Shown piece by piece: positions 6,046 to 8,585 of a stretch of 8,585 bases of DNA (positions are counted from its first letter, which is position 1; each line of letters starts with the position of its first letter). The position numbers were made by a program, and so were the translations under genes. The stretch is from Rudaea sp. (GTDB lineage: Bacteria > Pseudomonadota > Gammaproteobacteria > Xanthomonadales > Rhodanobacteraceae): assembly GCA_025934455.1 (NCBI GenBank), contig JAICYA010000063.1:1-8585 (forward strand), given 5' to 3'. The notes beneath the pieces were generated by a model, which was given only the letters and a program-made list of their open reading frames with translations, did no database searches and was not told the DNA's origin.

Positions 6046-6074
6046 CTGTCATCCTGCCGACATCGAACTGTAAC
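6046..6074 (+). promoter_or_regulatory. Pho-box-like array of 11-bp direct repeats
   Basis: Three heptamers start exactly 11 bp apart: CTGTCAT (6046-6052), CCGACAT (6057-6063) and CTGTAAC (6068-6074). They match the PhoB half-site CTGTCAT at 7, 5 and 5 of 7 positions. The 11-bp phase is that of PhoB dimers. The array lies 52 bp before the start codon of the porin-like gene, and a weak -10 candidate (CATTCT, 6085-6090) follows. A chance match is possible. Confidence 0.45.
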
Positions 6075-6125
6075 GCCATGCCGGCATTCTGGGCCAAGCC
6101 GATACGGCGATTCGAACCCACTGAC

Positions 6126-7142
6126 ATGCGCAGATCGTTCTCCCTTGCCGCACTCATGTTCGCGGTGATTGTCATGCCGGCCCACGCAGCGGAGCCGGAT
6201 ACGCGACCCGTTACCCTATTCAGCGGAACCGTGTTCCTCGATCTCACTCATCTTGAGCAAACGAGGCACGGCGACCGCACCGATGCGTCCGGTACCGATG
6301 GCGATCTGAAACGTCTTCAGCTTTCGCTGGATCACCGCTTCAGCGATGTGTGGTCGGCGGACGTCACCACTGATTCCAGTTACAGCCGCAGTGGCGAGCA
6401 CCATTTCTACTGGAAGAAGTTCTACCTGCAAGGCACGTTCTCCAGGCTGGCAACGCTGCGCGCGGGTTCGGCCAGCCTGCCGTGGATTCCGTTCGTGGAA
6501 GACTGGTACGGCTACCGCTTCATCGAACCCACGCTTGTGGATCGCGCCAAGTTCGGCACTTCCGCCGATTGGGGTCTGCACCTGCTGGGCGACAACGGGA
6601 TGTTCGACTATCAGGCATCCATCATCAATGGCGGCGGCTATAAGCATCCGGCGCGCGCGAACGGTGCGGACCTCGAGGCGCGCGTCGGCTTCCAGCCGAT
6701 CAAGAGCGTGGTAATCGCGGTCGGCGGTTACAGCGGCGATCTCGGCCAGGACACGCACGCCACGCCGGCGCTGCACGATGCGCACCGCTACGATGCAATG
6801 GCCGCGTACCACGCGGGCGGCTTCCGATTGGGCGGCGAATACTTCCGCGCGACGGATTGGAACAACGTGCTCACGCCGGCGACCGATTTCGCCGACGGCT
6901 GGTCGCTGTGGAGCAGTTATGACTTCGGCCGAGCTTCGATCTTCGGCCGCTACGATCGCGTCAAACCGAGCAAGGATCTCGACCCGAACCTGAAGGACAC
7001 TTATTACAATCTCGGCGTGGCGTTTCCGCTGACCAAGGGTTTGCGCGTGGCGATCGCATACAAGAACGAACGCCTGCGCGACGACAGCAAGACCGATACC
7101 AAGACGCGCGAGCTGGGCGCGTGGGGTGAAATCAAATTCTGA
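6126..7142 (+). CDS. Outer-membrane beta-barrel protein, porin-like (possible OprO/OprP-type)
   Basis: This is probably a trimeric-porin-type channel for small solutes in the outer membrane. The start at 6126 gives a clean signal peptide: MRRS, a hydrophobic core (about 5-17) and an AHA-A cleavage site after residue 21. The mature chain of about 317 residues alternates polar and aromatic/hydrophobic residues in strand-like segments such as VTLFSGTVFLDL and FRLGGEYFRA. It has Gly/Asp-rich turns and ends in phenylalanine (GEIKF), the usual assembly signal of outer-membrane barrels. LPWIPFVEDWYGYRF (119-132) and KFGTSADWG (142-150) recall porins of the phosphate-selective OprO/P superfamily. An in-frame TTG at 6021 would add 35 residues and spoil the signal peptide, so it was not used. 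No clear Shine-Dalgarno sequence is seen. It sits between divergent pncC and co-directional mutS. The substrate is unknown. Confidence 0.75.
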   Translation: MRRSFSLAALMFAVIVMPAHAAEPDTRPVTLFSGTVFLDLTHLEQTRHGDRTDASGTDGDLKRLQLSLDHRFSDVWSADVTTDSSYSRSGEHHFYWKKFYLQGTFSRLATLRAGSASLPWIPFVEDWYGYRFIEPTLVDRAKFGTSADWGLHLLGDNGMFDYQASIINGGGYKHPARANGADLEARVGFQPIKSVVIAVGGYSGDLGQDTHATPALHDAHRYDAMAAYHAGGFRLGGEYFRATDWNNVLTPATDFADGWSLWSSYDFGRASIFGRYDRVKPSKDLDPNLKDTYYNLGVAFPLTKGLRVAIAYKNERLRDDSKTDTKTRELGAWGEIKF

Positions 7143-7150
7143 TCCGGCAG

Positions 7151-7180
7151 GTGGCGTGATGGCCCATTGCATTCCGCCAC
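7151..7180 (+). terminator. Weak inverted repeat after the porin-like gene
   Basis: GTGGCG (7151-7156) and CGCCAC (7175-7180) can pair across 18 nt, 8 nt past the stop codon. No U tract follows, so termination before mutS is uncertain. No convincing mutS promoter is visible in the 100-bp gap 7143-7242. Confidence 0.2.
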
Positions 7181-7242
7181 ATGGCCGGTGGTAGGAACGG
7201 CGCGCGCAGCATGCGAAACTCGCGCTTTCGCACCGCCCTGCC

Positions 7243-8585
7243 ATGAATCGCGACGACCTCGCCCAACACACGCCGCTGATGCGCCAGTACTTCACCGCCA
7301 AGGTGGAGTATCCGGACACGCTGGTATTTTTCCGGATGGGCGATTTTTACGAGCTGTTCTACGACGACGCGCGCAAGGCGGCGCGGCTGCTCGACATCAC
7401 GTTGACGCAGCGCGGCCAATCGGCGGGCGCGCCGATCCCGATGGCCGGCGTGCCGTATCACGCGGCTGAAGGTTATCTCGCCAAACTGGTGCGGCTCGGC
7501 GAATCGGTGGCGATCTGCGAACAGCTCGGCGATCCCGCCGCATCGAAAGGCCTGGTCGAACGCAAGGTCGTGCGCGTGGTCACGCCCGGCACCGTGACCG
7601 ACGAAGCGCTGTTGCCGGCACGCCGCGATAACTTGTTGCTTGCGATTTCAACGGAAAAATCCGGCTACGGATTGGCCTGGGTGGATCTCGCCGGCGGCCG
7701 GTTCCTGTTGAGCGAAGTGCGCGACGCGGAAGCGTTGGCGGCGGAACTGGCACGTCTGGCGCCCGCGGAGACATTGATTTCGGAAGATGCGATCTGGCCT
7801 TCCGCCGTTTCAGCGTTGAGCGGTTTGCGCAAGCGCCCGCCTTGGCATTTCGATGCGATAAGCGCGCAGCGCGAACTGACGAAACATTTCGGCACGCGCG
7901 ATCTCGCCGGCTTCGGCGCGGAGCACTTGCACACCGCCATCGGCGCGGCGGGCTGTCTGCTCGCCTACTTGCAGGAAACGCAGAAGTCTGCACTGCCGCA
8001 TCTTTCGGGTCTGGCAGTCGAGCAAGCCGACGAAACCATCGCGATGGATGCGGCCACGCGCCGCAATCTGGAGCTGGATACGCACGCCAGCGGCAATCCG
8101 GATTTCAGCCTGCTCGGTATCCTGGACAACACGATCACGCCCATGGGTGCGCGCGCGCTGCGGCGCTGGCTGCACCGGCCGCTGCGCAACCGCGACGTGC
8201 TGCGTGCACGGCACCAGGCGCTGGATGCGCTGATCGGCTCGCGAACCTTCGAAGTCCTGCGCGAACAACTGCGCGCCGTCGGCGATCTGGAACGCATTCT
8301 CGCACGCGTGGCCTTGCGTTCAGCGCGGCCGCGCGATCTGGCTACATTGCGCGATGGCTTGCTGGGTGCGCCAAGGTTACGGGAACAAATCGCGGCCCTC
8401 GACAGCCCGCTGCTGCACGATCTGGTGAACCACATCGGCGAACACGCCGCCACCGCACAAATGCTGAGCGCGGCAATCGTCGAACGTCCGCCACTGCTGC
8501 TCCGCGATGGTGGGGCCATCGCGGATGGCTACGACGCGGAACTCGACGAACTGCGCCAGCTCGCCACCAATGCCGATCAATTCCT
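7243..8585 (+). CDS. mutS: DNA mismatch repair protein MutS (3' end beyond window)
   Basis: MutS recognises mismatches and small loops and, with MutL, starts mismatch repair. The window holds the first 447 codons plus two bases, open to the edge. The mismatch-binding domain I carries the F-x-E motif GDFYELF (F35, E37), and PMAGVPYHA and [10 protein letters not shown] follow. The connector domain begins near 120 (VVRVVTPGT nearby). The core/lever domain shows [11 protein letters not shown] (268-278), [17 protein letters not shown] and [14 protein letters not shown]. The Walker ATPase domain lies beyond the window, so its integrity cannot be judged. The ATG at 7243 gives an N-terminus that aligns with E. 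coli MutS but is a few residues shorter. No strong Shine-Dalgarno sequence is present. It is co-directional with the porin-like gene and divergent from pncC-recA. Confidence 0.97.
   Translation, partial: MNRDDLAQHTPLMRQYFTAKVEYPDTLVFFRMGDFYELFYDDARKAARLLDITLTQRGQSAGAPIPMAGVPYHAAEGYLAKLVRLGESVAICEQLGDPAASKGLVERKVVRVVTPGTVTDEALLPARRDNLLLAISTEKSGYGLAWVDLAGGRFLLSEVRDAEALAAELARLAPAETLISEDAIWPSAVSALSGLRKRPPWHFDAISAQRELTKHFGTRDLAGFGAEHLHTAIGAAGCLLAYLQETQKSALPHLSGLAVEQADETIAMDAATRRNLELDTHASGNPDFSLLGILDNTITPMGARALRRWLHRPLRNRDVLRARHQALDALIGSRTFEVLREQLRAVGDLERILARVALRSARPRDLATLRDGLLGAPRLREQIAALDSPLLHDLVNHIGEHAATAQMLSAAIVERPPLLLRDGGAIADGYDAELDELRQLATNADQF

Noticed and set aside
6216..7319. A 367-codon minus-strand open frame antisense to the porin-like gene
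   Set aside because: The plus-strand frame has a signal peptide, barrel-like strands and a terminal Phe. The antisense frame has none and runs into mutS.
1..8585. Search for CRISPR arrays, transposases, phage genes, toxin-antitoxin pairs or a new multi-gene system
   Set aside because: No regularly spaced repeats and no such genes are visible. Nearly all the sequence is conserved housekeeping genes with short gaps.

Overview
The window looks like chromosomal core DNA of a GC-rich gammaproteobacterium, most likely of the Xanthomonadales/Lysobacterales (a Rhodanobacter/Dyella/Xanthomonas-type organism). This rests on the order pncC-recA-recX-alaS-csrA-tRNA-Ser, the close match of the CsrA core to remembered xanthomonad CsrA/RsmA proteins, strong G/C third-position bias, and a TGTAGGAGCC-type palindromic intergenic repeat. 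The taxonomic call is made from memory and was not searched.

Layout, left to right. Positions 60-153 hold a tRNA-Ser(GCU) on the minus strand. Upstream of it, 154-369 is a palindrome-rich spacer. Then, all on the minus strand, come csrA (370-603, post-transcriptional regulator), a 251-bp gap with a csrA promoter and a GGA-rich leader, alaS (855-3488), recX (3566-4054), a REP-like element (4058-4117), recA (4136-5176), a 289-bp leader region (5177-5465) and pncC (5466-5975). The strand then switches. A short divergent promoter region (5976-6125) separates pncC from a plus-strand outer-membrane beta-barrel, porin-like gene (6126-7142). It is followed by mutS (7243 to the window end, truncated by the window edge before its ATPase domain).

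Functionally this is a DNA-repair and translation neighbourhood: mismatch recognition (MutS), recombination and SOS activation (RecA) with its modulator (RecX), NMN salvage (PncC), alanine charging (AlaRS), global mRNA regulation (CsrA) and a serine tRNA. The porin-like gene is the only accessory-looking member.

I see no phage, transposase, CRISPR or novel defence system. The points worth a second look are mostly regulatory. They are a Pho-box-like 11-bp-phased repeat before the porin gene, the absence of lexA next to recA together with palindromes at the predicted recA start site, the REP-like unit abutting the recX start codons, and a csrA leader with five GGA motifs. No gap between genes exceeds 300 bases.
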